62,439 nt of DNA from a virus. Positions within the stretch are counted from its first letter, which is position 1. Each line of letters begins with the position of its first letter. Of the stretch, positions 50,051 to 56,974 are shown piece by piece. Position numbers and translations under genes: made by a program. The stretch spans positions 1 through 62,439 of IMG/VR virus record IMGVR_UViG_3300036801_000157; one strand, 5' to 3'. Under the pieces are notes generated by a model that ran no database searches, was not told where the DNA came from, and saw nothing but the letters and a program-made list of their open reading frames with translations.

Positions 50051-50265
50051 CAGACCGACGGTAAGGGCGCGCCGTCAAGAGTCGCGCACTTCACCGCCCA
50101 CATTGCTGCATTTTCGTAATGCGTCATGGCGAGCGAGGCCAGCCTGGAATCATGCGATTTCAGCGTCTCACAGATGTCGATCAGCTCAGCCGTCTTTCGA
50201 TTGATCAGATCAACCAACGGATGACCGCTCGGCCTTGGCCGCATTCTTTCCTGGCCGATGCCCAT
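50050..50265 (-). CDS. Acb2/Tad1-like anti-CBASS/anti-Thoeris sponge candidate
   Basis: 71 residues; GGGA nine bases before ATG 50265. His-Pro-Leu-Val-Asp-Leu-Ile-Asn-Arg-Lys-Thr-Ala-Glu-Leu-Ile-Asp, then Ser-Arg-Leu-Ala-Ser-Leu-Ala-Met-Thr-His, then Asn-Ala-Ala-Met-Trp-Ala-Val-Lys. This helix-turn-helix with Thr-x3-x-Ala-x-Met-Trp-Ala matches the Acb2/Tad1 hairpin family, whose members bind and hide cyclic nucleotide signals of CBASS or Thoeris. Length is slightly short. Located in the lysis region among small accessory genes. The family call is from memory of its pattern. Confidence 0.6.
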   Translation of the reverse strand: MGIGQERMRPRPSGHPLVDLINRKTAELIDICETLKSHDSRLASLAMTHYENAAMWAVKCATLDGAPLPSV

Positions 50266-50279
50266 CTCCGACGTTCCCG

Positions 50280-50618
50280 TCAGCGGTGTTGAGGCTGATG
50301 CGGCTGCGGAGGCAGCTGTCCAGGTGTAGGCCGCTGCCCCGGACCAGGCGGGTGCTGCTCGGGCCGCGGATTCTGCGTCGGGTTGGGATTCGGCTGCGGT
50401 TGATTCGGCGGCTCAGTATGTGGCTGCGGCTGATTGGGATTCGGATTGGGATTCGCCATTGCTCTTGCTCCTGCTCCTGTTTGTTCTGTTTGCTTCGCCT
50501 CGCGCTCGCACTCCATTTCGATCAACGCGTCGGCAAAGCCCTTCTTGTAGCCGGCGTCAAAGCCGATATCGTAGCCGTTGGCGTATGCCTGATTCTCAGA
50601 CGTTCCGCGCTCCATCAT
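50280..50618 (-). CDS. Protein with Asn/Pro/Gln-rich disordered tail
   Basis: 112 residues. Residues 1-50 contain Ala-Asn-Gly-Tyr-Asp-Ile-Gly-Phe-Asp-Ala-Gly-Tyr-Lys-Lys-Gly-Phe-Ala-Asp, a short Gly/Tyr repeat found in small phage proteins. The last 60 are Asn-Pro and Gln-Pro runs. It may be two domains of different origin. Function unknown. Confidence 0.6.
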   Translation of the reverse strand: MMERGTSENQAYANGYDIGFDAGYKKGFADALIEMECEREAKQTEQTGAGARAMANPNPNPNQPQPHTEPPNQPQPNPNPTQNPRPEQHPPGPGQRPTPGQLPPQPHQPQHR

Positions 50619-50684
50619 CCGTCCCTCGCAGAAAAAGAGGCAGGCCGATCATAGCCTGCCGAGTCGGGGAGGAACAAGGCATAG

Positions 50685-50861
50685 TCATGGTTTTGGCGGA
50701 TCAGCGGCGACGCCTGCGGCGCGCTCGGCCGCTGCAATCCGCGCTTCCGCCGCAGCGATCACCGCCTCGGCCCGCGCCACCACCGCCTCGGCCCGCGAGA
50801 TCACGGATTCGACACGCAAGCGCGTGGAAGTCTCACTTTCAAAACCCCAACGCATGGTCAT
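50685..50861 (-). CDS. 58-residue coiled-coil protein
   Basis: ATG 50861 overlaps the previous stop (ATGA). The C-terminal two-thirds are a perfect repetition of Ala-Glu-Ala-(Val/Arg)-(Val/Ile)-Ala, a long alanine helix. Could pair with the adjacent membrane protein. Confidence 0.6.
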   Translation of the reverse strand: MTMRWGFESETSTRLRVESVISRAEAVVARAEAVIAAAEARIAAAERAAGVAADPPKP

Positions 50862-51172
50862 GGCGGTGCCTCGGGTGGACGCGGACGCGGCAGCTCGATC
50901 GGAACCGATTCGTCGCTCTGCACCCTGAAACGAGCAGTCGGCTGCACACCTGACGCGCAATTGGCCAACTGCTTGATGAGTTCGGTCTGCTGCGCGATCA
51001 TCGCGATCTGAACGCGCTCCATCGACGCCCGCGTTTCCTTGCCGCTCATATAAAACAAAATCAGGAACACCACAAAAAAGGCGATCAGCGCCAGCGTCGC
51101 CGGTGAGTTCTTCAGGCTCTCGACGATCGAGGTTGCGACTTTTCCAACTTCCTCTGATGGACCTGGGTTCAC
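50858..51172 (-). CDS. Single-span membrane protein
   Basis: 104 residues, GTG start with GAGG seven bases upstream. One helix at about 25-45 (Ala-Leu-Ile-Ala-Phe-Phe-Val-Val-Phe-Leu-Ile-Leu-Phe), then a short coiled segment and a Pro-rich end. The plan resembles phage inner-membrane lysis accessory proteins. ATGA-coupled to the coiled-coil gene. Confidence 0.65.
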   Translation of the reverse strand: MNPGPSEEVGKVATSIVESLKNSPATLALIAFFVVFLILFYMSGKETRASMERVQIAMIAQQTELIKQLANCASGVQPTARFRVQSDESVPIELPRPRPPEAPP

Positions 51173-51317
51173 CTTACCTCACTCGATTGGAACGATTTGA
51201 CGCCAGCATTGTTTTATCATCGTCGTGAGAGCATGCTGATCGCCCCCGTCCCCCGGCAAGCGGTCATCCCCTCCCCGCAGGCTCTCACGCAAATCCTTCC
51301 ACATGCAGGCTCGATCG

Positions 51318-51665
51318 ATGGCGCGCGCAGCAGCAATTATCCTTTTAATGCTCGCCACGACGCCAGCGGCGGCCCAGGGCTGGAGCTGGGATGGCACCTA
51401 TGATCCCTATTGCCCGCCAGGATGGTGCTACCAGCGGCCCGCCGTCGAGCAGCGCAGGCCTGTCCGCCATCGAACGCCTCGCGAGGCCGAGCGACCGGCC
51501 AAGCACCATGCCAAACCAGCGGCGAAGGTCGCTCGTGCTGCGCCGCAACGCGCGATGTCGCATGACGACGAGCGGGAATGGCTCAACAGCCGGGTGAAAA
51601 ACTTCTGCCGGCGTTATCCCAAGGATCAGGCCTGCCATCCGCCTGAATCACCCAAAGAGCCGTAG
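51318..51665 (+). CDS. Exported protein with signal peptide
   Basis: 115 residues from ATG 51318 (ATG 51303 also possible). Signal peptide Met-Ala-Arg-Ala-Ala-Ala-Ile-Ile-Leu-Leu-Met-Leu-Ala with a likely cut after Ala-Ala-Ala-Gln. The mature part has Tyr-Cys-Pro-Pro-Gly-Trp-Cys, a basic Pro/His/Lys middle and a C-terminal Cys pair. A rightward accessory gene amid leftward genes. It overlaps the possible membrane gene at 51778-51626 by 40 bases at its 3' end. Confidence 0.65.
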   Translation: MARAAAIILLMLATTPAAAQGWSWDGTYDPYCPPGWCYQRPAVEQRRPVRHRTPREAERPAKHHAKPAAKVARAAPQRAMSHDDEREWLNSRVKNFCRRYPKDQACHPPESPKEP

Positions 51666-51778
51666 GACATCTCGCCGATCGCATGCCAAATCCACGCGAC
51701 GATCGCGCACCACAAAATCAGCGCGATAAGCCCCAGCATCAGACAGAAAACAACGTCGCCTTTTTGCGCGCGGCCCAT
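51626..51778 (-). CDS. 50-residue single-span membrane protein
   Basis: Met-Gly-Arg-Ala-Gln-Lys-Gly-Asp, then one hydrophobic helix (Phe-Cys-Leu-Met-Leu-Gly-Leu-Ile-Ala-Leu-Ile-Leu-Trp) and a polar tail. No clear ribosome site, and it overlaps the convergent exported-protein gene; therefore uncertain. Confidence 0.4.
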   Translation of the reverse strand: MGRAQKGDVVFCLMLGLIALILWCAIVAWIWHAIGEMSYGSLGDSGGWQA

Positions 51779-51788
51779 GGTAATGAAG

Positions 51789-51914
51789 GCTGCGTCCCGA
51801 AGTACCCGTTACGGAACGCAGCTAACCGCCGAGAGCAACGAATATTTGGGGACATGCGCGACACTCGGCGGCTGTAGCGCCAGCCGGGCCCTCACCATGA
51901 AAAGAGCCCGGCTG
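51789..51914. other. Three consecutive stem-loops in a gene-free stretch
   Basis: GCTGCGTCCCG/CGGAACGCAGC (51789-51822, one mismatch), CCGCCGAG/CTCGGCGG (51826-51871) and CAGCCGGGC/GCCCGGCTG (51881-51914). They follow each other within 126 bases in a region without a credible gene (51779-52003). The last could be a terminator, but no T-tract is present. A structured RNA is possible. Confidence 0.5.
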
Positions 51915-52003
51915 TTCGGCACCTTTGTCGCCAGCGCTGTCGTATCAAGGTGACGCGGATGCCGGCATCGCATGGCCAGACCGGCCGGACTGCCATCGCG
52001 ATC

Positions 52004-52171
52004 TCACTTGTCGTGCTGCTCCGTGACATCGGTGCGTTTCACGACTTTTTCGGTGCCGTCATCGAGCGTGACGACAACTTGATCACCGCCCTGCTGGAAA
52101 CCAGCGTCGCCAGCACGAGCGTCACGAACATTCCTAACGTTTTTTCCTTGGTATTGTTTTGCCATTTTCAT
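52004..52171 (-). CDS. Small beta-rich protein
   Basis: 55 residues from ATG 52171 with AAGGA upstream (ATG 52165 is possible). Met-Lys-Met-Ala-Lys-Gln-Tyr-Gln-Gly-Lys, then Asp-Ala-Gly-Phe-Gln-Gln-Gly-Gly-Asp-Gln-Val-Val-Val-Thr-Leu-Asp-Asp-Gly. A compact strand-turn pattern. Unknown function. Confidence 0.65.
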   Translation of the reverse strand: MKMAKQYQGKNVRNVRDARAGDAGFQQGGDQVVVTLDDGTEKVVKRTDVTEQHDK

Positions 52172-52279
52172 TTTTCCTTTTCACAGTTTGCAGGGAGGCG
52201 CCCGCGCCTAGGAGCAAAGGCGCCCCCCCTCTTCACAACTGCAACCCTAGGAAAGCAGCGGAAGCCGAAATGGGCTTCT

Positions 52280-52951
52280 CTATTTCTTCACCGGCTGACC
52301 TGCCGGAGTACTTGGCAATGTGCCGGCCTGCGGCGGAGCATGAGTCGGCGGAGCATGAGTTTCTTCAGGCGGCTGGCCACCACCGGGACCGCTGGGAGGA
52401 TTCGGCTTGCCACCAGGCACATAAGCAGGATGCCAGCCCTGGCCAGGACTCCATGCCCAAGCCCAATTCGGATCAGAGGGATTGGTCGGAGGAGAACCAG
52501 GTTGTTGCGGCGGCGGCTGCTGTCCCGGAAGGCCTTGATCGGGATACGGTAACGGTCCTGGCCCAGGCCAAATCTGCGGCGGATACGGCGGCTGCGGGCC
52601 TGGGAATCCGATATCCATGTAGGGCGGCTTTCCGGGCCAAGGACCTGGCTGCGGTCCGGGCCCACCGATATCCACGTAATTTGGTGGCCGGCCTCCCCAG
52701 ATGCCCAATGGCGGAGGTTGTGGCTGGGGAAATCCGATGTCGACGTAGTTAGGCGGACGGCCGCCCCAAATACCAAGAGGCGGACCACCACCCGGCTGAC
52801 CGGGCTGCGGTCCTGGTCCTCCAATGTCCACATAATTCGGCGGCCTGCCGCCCCAGATTTGAAGTGGCGGCCCACCCGGCATCGGGCCTCCACCAACACC
52901 AACATCAGAAAAGAACAAAATGCCCTGAAATGTAACCGGTACCGCTGCCAT
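52280..52951 (-). CDS. Gly/Pro-rich repeat protein
   Basis: 223 residues with AGGAGGATC before ATG 52951. Three near-identical units of (Gln/Gly)-Ile-Trp-Gly-Gly-Arg-Pro-Pro-Asn-Tyr-Val-Asp-Ile-Gly, with variant Pro-Tyr-Met-Asp-Ile-Gly and Gln-Ile-Trp-Pro units, separated by Pro/Gln/Gly spacers. The C-terminal 90 residues are Pro/Gly-rich without repeats. It begins with a short beta segment (Val-Thr-Phe-Gln-Gly-Ile-Leu-Phe-Phe). No known family; a virion or secreted role is possible. Confidence 0.75.
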   Translation of the reverse strand: MAAVPVTFQGILFFSDVGVGGGPMPGGPPLQIWGGRPPNYVDIGGPGPQPGQPGGGPPLGIWGGRPPNYVDIGFPQPQPPPLGIWGGRPPNYVDIGGPGPQPGPWPGKPPYMDIGFPGPQPPYPPQIWPGPGPLPYPDQGLPGQQPPPQQPGSPPTNPSDPNWAWAWSPGQGWHPAYVPGGKPNPPSGPGGGQPPEETHAPPTHAPPQAGTLPSTPAGQPVKK

Positions 52952-52970
52952 GTGATCCTCCTAGGCTATT

Positions 52971-52989
52971 GCCAGCATGCCCTGCTGGC
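52971..52989. promoter_or_regulatory. Perfect inverted repeat between divergent genes
   Basis: GCCAGCA, five bases, TGCTGGC. It sits between the Gly/Pro repeat gene (leftward) and the HNH gene (rightward). The adjacent GGCTATTGCC (52964-52973) resembles the AATAGCC sequence at 53054. An operator or terminator. Confidence 0.4.
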
Positions 52990-53077
52990 GCGGGTGAAAT
53001 CGTGTTAGAGTGCGCAGCGGCCGAGCGCTGTCAACGTTCGACCGCCACTTGTCACAATAGCCTTGTATGGAGGCCAT

Positions 53078-53605
53078 ATGACCAATCACCATCCTAACTT
53101 CAAAGATATCACCGGACAACGCTTCGGGCGTCTCATCGCGCTCGAACTCGCCACCGAGAAGCGGGACGGCCGTACTCTCTGGCTATGTCGTTGCGACTGC
53201 GGCAAAGAAAAAGCAATCTCAGGCAAATATCTCCGAACTGGCCGCACCATCTCCTGCGGCTGCGCGCGACGCGGGATACCACACAATTTTCGTCATGGGC
53301 ATGGGCACGCACGACACAACAGCGAACGGCATTACCTTTATCGCACTTGGTCCAGGATGCGCGAACGCTGCAACAATCCAAATCACCACGCTTATGATCT
53401 ATACGGCGGATGCGGCATCACGGTGTGCACGCGCTGGAATGATTTCGCCGTCTTCCTTGCCGACATCCTCGGCAGGATCGGTGAACGGCCACCCGGCCTC
53501 ACCCTCGATCGCTATCCTGATCCATACGGCAACTACGAACCAGACAATGTGCGCTGGGCTACCAGAAAGCAGCAGGCCAACAACAGACGATTGCCGTCTC
53601 GTTGA
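53078..53605 (+). CDS. Zinc-ribbon HNH-like endonuclease
   Basis: 175 residues; GGAGG four bases before the ATG. Gly-Gln-Arg-Phe-Gly-Arg-Leu-Ile-Ala-Leu, then Trp-Leu-Cys-Arg-Cys-Asp-Cys-Gly, Ser-Cys-Gly-Cys, Arg-Cys-Asn-Asn-Pro, Tyr-Gly-Gly-Cys-Gly-Ile, and Tyr-Glu-Pro-Asp-Asn-Val-Arg-Trp-Ala-Thr. This is a common phage HNH-type homing family with an N-terminal zinc ribbon. It is reversed relative to its neighbours. Confidence 0.82.
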   Translation: MTNHHPNFKDITGQRFGRLIALELATEKRDGRTLWLCRCDCGKEKAISGKYLRTGRTISCGCARRGIPHNFRHGHGHARHNSERHYLYRTWSRMRERCNNPNHHAYDLYGGCGITVCTRWNDFAVFLADILGRIGERPPGLTLDRYPDPYGNYEPDNVRWATRKQQANNRRLPSR

Positions 53606-53607
53606 CC

Positions 53608-53811
53608 TCAGTCCTCGAATCGCACGGTGCCGTCACGCTTGGCCCGGCGCATGAATTCCTCGTAGTCACGCTTGGCCTGCGCCGCGCGCTCGGCAGTCAG
53701 TCTATTGAGCGGTCCCAATGCGGCTTCAAGCTCGGCGTGCGTGTAGACGTAGTCGCCGACCTTGTAATGGCCGAACCATTGCCGCCATTTGCGAACGAGC
53801 CAATTGATCAT
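53608..53811 (-). CDS. Small basic/aromatic protein
   Basis: 67 residues from ATG 53811. Trp-Leu-Val-Arg-Lys-Trp-Arg-Gln-Trp-Phe, then Tyr-Val-Tyr-Thr-His-Ala-Glu-Leu-Glu-Ala-Ala. It reads directly after the zinc/AT-hook protein. No strong ribosome site. Confidence 0.55.
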   Translation of the reverse strand: MINWLVRKWRQWFGHYKVGDYVYTHAELEAALGPLNRLTAERAAQAKRDYEEFMRRAKRDGTVRFED

Positions 53812-53819
53812 CCATCGAA

Positions 53820-54059
53820 TCACACTGTGTCGGAGCGCTTGGCCTTGGCGCGGGTGCGTCGCGCGCGCTCGGTGCTCGACATGGCCTTGGCGCCGATCGG
53901 CGGACGGCCGGCGCGCTTCGGCTTTATAGCCGCAGCCATTTCCTTCTCGAGCTCGGCTTGAGTGTATCGCCGGCCGATCGAAGGCCCATCGGGCGGAGGC
54001 CTGCACTCGAGCAAGTCGGCGCCGCAATGCGGGCACTTGATTGTGGCCTTGCGCTTCAT
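53820..54059 (-). CDS. Small zinc-finger and AT-hook-like protein
   Basis: 79 residues; GAAGG upstream and ATGA overlap with the GIY-YIG stop. Cys-Pro-His-Cys-Gly-Ala near the start, then Lys-Arg-Ala-Gly-Arg-Pro-Pro (an AT-hook-like core) and a basic Arg/Lys end. Probably DNA-binding. Confidence 0.65.
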   Translation of the reverse strand: MKRKATIKCPHCGADLLECRPPPDGPSIGRRYTQAELEKEMAAAIKPKRAGRPPIGAKAMSSTERARRTRAKAKRSDTV

Positions 54060-54427
54060 TGCTTGGCCTTCGTCGCACGATCGGCCGCCCGCTTCTTTCG
54101 CATCAACTCGCGCATGTAGATTAGCCGATCGGTCTTCGCGGCAATCATTGGTCGGTCTTGGCGTGCCGCTCGCGCTCGATTGGCACCTTTATTTGCCAAA
54201 CCTGGAAATTCACCGATCAACCTGCGTTCGACGTATCTAGCTTTCTCCTGATCTTCAAATATCGCCAAGATCACCATTTTTGTTTTACGATCACGAACGC
54301 GTGGCCATGCAGATGATGCCGGATCATATTTATGATTCATGAGCCGCCCACCTGGGTTGCTCGTGACGCCGATATAGAAGACCGTTTGCGTTTCTTCGTC
54401 GAGAATACCGTAGATGTGGAACGCTAT
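54056..54427 (-). CDS. GIY-YIG nuclease without a canonical start codon
   Basis: 123 residues if read from ATA 54427, which overlaps the preceding TAG as ATAG. Key blocks: His-Ile-Tyr-Gly-Ile-Leu, Phe-Tyr-Ile-Gly-Val-Thr-Ser-Asn-Pro (GIY-YIG), then His-Lys-Tyr-Asp and Arg-Tyr-Val-Glu-Arg-Arg-Leu-Ile. A stop lies directly before the ATA, and no ATG, GTG or TTG occurs before the domain. The first ATG (54340) lies after the catalytic Tyr-Ile-Gly, so starting there would destroy it. Either ATA initiates, translation enters by coupling or frameshift, or the gene is dying. Confidence 0.7.
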   Translation of the reverse strand: MAFHIYGILDEETQTVFYIGVTSNPGGRLMNHKYDPASSAWPRVRDRKTKMVILAIFEDQEKARYVERRLIGEFPGLANKGANRARAARQDRPMIAAKTDRLIYMRELMRKKRAADRATKAKQ

Positions 54428-54783
54428 TTACGTTGCGCCTTTGCCTTGACAGCTCGGCGCGCTTCGCACACCGGGCAAGGCGTAGAGACTACACTATCCG
54501 TAGATGCTACGCTAGGCATCGCGGCAAGCTTGCCATGGGCCTCGGCCAGGGCCCGTTTCAGCACCCGCACCTCGGCTTCCAGCTCGTTGATCCGCTCGAT
54601 TGCCTGCGCCATGGCAGCAGCACGCTCGGCCGGCCGCTCGACCGTCACATAACGCTTGCGACCGATCGAAGGCTTGTCAGCCAGCGGATTGTCGGTGCGC
54701 TTGGCGACGGCGCCGTCCCATGCATGCGGCTCGTGCGTGTAATGCTCGTGCCCGCACAGCTTACATTTCGGCCGTCTTACCAT
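54424..54783 (-). CDS. Zinc-ribbon/coiled-coil protein
   Basis: 119 residues. Cys-Lys-Leu-Cys-Gly-His-Glu-His near the N-terminus and Cys-Pro-Val-Cys-Glu-Ala near the C-terminus flank an Ala/Glu coiled coil (Ala-Ile-Glu-Arg-Ile-Asn-Glu-Leu-Glu-Ala-Glu-Val). Overlaps the small membrane gene upstream by 23 bases. Confidence 0.7.
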   Translation of the reverse strand: MVRRPKCKLCGHEHYTHEPHAWDGAVAKRTDNPLADKPSIGRKRYVTVERPAERAAAMAQAIERINELEAEVRVLKRALAEAHGKLAAMPSVASTDSVVSTPCPVCEARRAVKAKAQRK

Positions 54784-54904
54784 CAGGCGACTTCTTTTTC
54801 GTCACGGCCATCATGGCATTGATGGCGAGCAGAACGCCGAACCGCCCAAGCTCAAAGCCGGCGCCGAACAATATGGCCAACAGGAATAACTCCCAGCCAG
54901 CCAT
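54761..54904 (-). CDS. 47-residue membrane protein
   Basis: ATG 54904 overlaps the previous stop (TGATG). Hydrophobic start (Trp-Glu-Leu-Phe-Leu-Leu-Ala-Ile-Leu-Phe-Gly-Ala-Gly-Phe) and a second apolar segment before a Lys-rich tail. Coupled to the terminase-small-like gene. Confidence 0.55.
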   Translation of the reverse strand: MAGWELFLLAILFGAGFELGRFGVLLAINAMMAVTKKKSPDGKTAEM

Positions 54905-55419
54905 CACGCCGCCTCGCCGGGCTCAGCCACACCTTCGATCATTTTCATCTCGTCGGTGACATCATCGCTGTCGCTGTAGACCTTCTCGCCGCGCTCATTC
55001 AAGATCGTCACATTCACCACGGTGCGCTGGCCATGCGTTACCGGAGGCGCATCTGCCGGAGCCAATCGCGTCGATTCGTAGGGCAAAATCTCGGCGAGAT
55101 AGCGCAATTGCATGACGCATAATTCCATGAACGTCCGGTAGTCGCCGCCAGGCCGTTCTGTCCCATCGGGGTTCCACGGCTGCTTGATGGCCATGGCGCT
55201 GCCGAGATAACGCGCCGTATCGCGCAGGCTCGTCAGCGACAGCTTGTGCACTGCAGGCACGTTCGCCTTGGCCTTCTCAATCGCTGCGATTGTGCGCTTG
55301 TTGAGCGCCCCCAGCGGCCGTCCGCCCTTGCTTGGATTGTTCGGGTCTTTGGCCTCGGATTTGCGTTTGCGCTTGGGCGGCACATACGTCGTCGGCGCGG
55401 AAAGCTCCTTTAATTTCAT
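54904..55419 (-). CDS. Putative small terminase or related DNA-binding protein
   Basis: 171 residues. Lys-Arg-Lys-Arg-Lys, then Gly-Gly-Arg-Pro-Leu-Gly-Ala-Leu-Asn-Lys-Arg-Thr, the basic opening common in rhizobial phage small-terminase-type proteins; the helical middle (Leu-Arg-Tyr-Leu-Ala-Glu-Ile-Leu-Pro-Tyr-Glu) also fits. Not adjacent to the large subunit, about 9 kb away, so the role is tentative. Confidence 0.5.
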   Translation of the reverse strand: MKLKELSAPTTYVPPKRKRKSEAKDPNNPSKGGRPLGALNKRTIAAIEKAKANVPAVHKLSLTSLRDTARYLGSAMAIKQPWNPDGTERPGGDYRTFMELCVMQLRYLAEILPYESTRLAPADAPPVTHGQRTVVNVTILNERGEKVYSDSDDVTDEMKMIEGVAEPGEAA

Positions 55420-55486
55420 TGCGGTATTCTACATGAGCACAGTCTTCTGACATGGTGGCGAGAGTTGCCCGTTGAAAATACTCCCG

Positions 55487-56907
55487 TCAAGCGGCAAATA
55501 CTGGCGCAGGCGCCTTGGCCTTGGCTTTCGCCTTGAACTTACTGGACTTTGGCTTCTTTCCCAACCGCTCGGCCCTGACCTGATCGAAGCTTTGCCCGTC
55601 CATGGTCGCCTGCTTGCCGGTGAAGTTCTGCCAGCGCTCGATAGAACAATCCACATAGCCTGGATCGATCTCGATGGCGTAACAGCGTCGCGCCGTCATT
55701 TCGGCGGCGACAATCGTGGTGCCGGAGCCGACAAAGGGATCGTACACGCCATCCCCTGGCTGGCTGTTGTTCTCGATCGGACGCTTCATGCACTCGACTG
55801 GCTTCTGGGTAGAATGGCCGGTCTCGGATTTTACCGGCTTGTCGATTTGCCAGAGCGTCGATTGCGTCCGGTCGCCTTGCCAGTGCGCGGTCGCGCCTTT
55901 CCGAACACTGTACCAGCACGGTTCATGCTGAACATGGTAGTTTCCGCGGCCGATCACGAATTGCTGCTTGGCCCAAATGATTTGAGCCCGAACTTCAAAA
56001 CCGGCGGCGATCAATGCGTCACGGTGCTCGACCAATAAATCTCCGCCCGGAGACCATGCGTACACGACATTACCTGGAAACAGCGCCCAGGCATTGCGCC
56101 AATCCGCTTTGTCGTCATTCTTCACAACGCCTATGGCGCTCGCGCCATAGGCTTCCCATTTGCTCGGTCGGCCCGATTGCGCCAGTCTGGATCGTAATCC
56201 ACCCCATACGGCGGATCGGTCACCATGAGGTGCGGCTGCGCCTTGCCGAGAGCTCTCGCGACATCCGCTGCATTGGTCGCATCGCCGCACAGCAGCCGGT
56301 GCCGCCCGAGCCGCCACAAATCGCCAAGTCGCGTCACCGGAATCTTCGGCGGCTCCGGCGCCTCGTCAGGATCGGTCAATCCCGGCGTCGCATCGAATGA
56401 CGCCAACTCGGCATCGCCGAATCCCAACAGCGGCAGATCGAAGCCATGCAACTTTAATTCGCCGACTTCCAATTTGATCAATTCCTGATCCCAGCCGGCC
56501 AGCAGCGCCACCTGATTATCCGCAATGCGCAGCGCGCGCTTGTCGTCGTCTGATAGACCATGCTGCACCACTACCGGAAAACTCGTGAGACCCGCCTTCA
56601 AGGCCGCGAGGCGCCTGCCATGGCCTTTCAAAATCACGCCACTCTCGTCAACCACGATCGGCTGGTCGACGCCGTACCGCGCCATCAGATTGGCCAGCAG
56701 ATCGATCTGCTCGTCGCTGTGCGTTCGCGCGTTCTGCGGATAAGGCACGATCTTGGCAAGCGGCCGGTTCTCGACCCGATCAGCCGGCTGCCCATTCGAT
56801 CGCTTCAGGGAAGGCCGTGGAGGCGTTTTGCGCCGGGAGGCGGCTATCCTAGCCATGGACGGATTTCTCGCATGGGCGGCCACCTGTGGCAGGGATGAGG
56901 CATTCAT
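55487..56907 (-). CDS. ParB-domain DNA methyltransferase, frame broken
   Basis: Two frames. N-part (56907-56131): ParB-like domain (Ile-Val-Pro-Tyr-Pro-Gln-Asn-Ala-Arg-Thr-His, Gly-His-Gly-Arg-Arg-Leu-Ala-Ala-Leu) and methylase motif Asp-Pro-Pro-Tyr-Gly-Val-Asp-Tyr. C-part, in the -1 frame to 55487: Asn-Asp-Asp-Lys-Ala-Asp-Trp, His-Glu-Pro-Cys-Trp-Tyr and motif I Asp-Pro-Phe-Val-Gly-Ser-Gly-Thr. In relatives these form one protein. The N-frame stops (TAG 56131-56133) inside a perfect 24-base palindrome. A -1 shift would restore about 473 residues. May be an assembly error, a mutation or recoding. Family members methylate adenine or cytosine. Confidence 0.8.
56129..56152. repeat. Perfect 24-base palindrome at the methylase frame break
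   Basis: GCCTATGGCGC, two bases, GCGCCATAGGC. It contains the premature TAG on the minus strand. No standard slippery heptamer precedes it in phase. Confidence 0.85.
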
Positions 56908-56974
56908 TTAGCGGCCGCAGCGGCATGGGACGGGATTCCCGCCGCCTTACGTGCCATCGAGCTTGGCACCATCC

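Noticed and set aside
51179-51304. 41-residue leftward frame upstream of the single-span membrane gene
   Set aside because: No ribosome site and overlaps the start of the divergent exported-protein gene.
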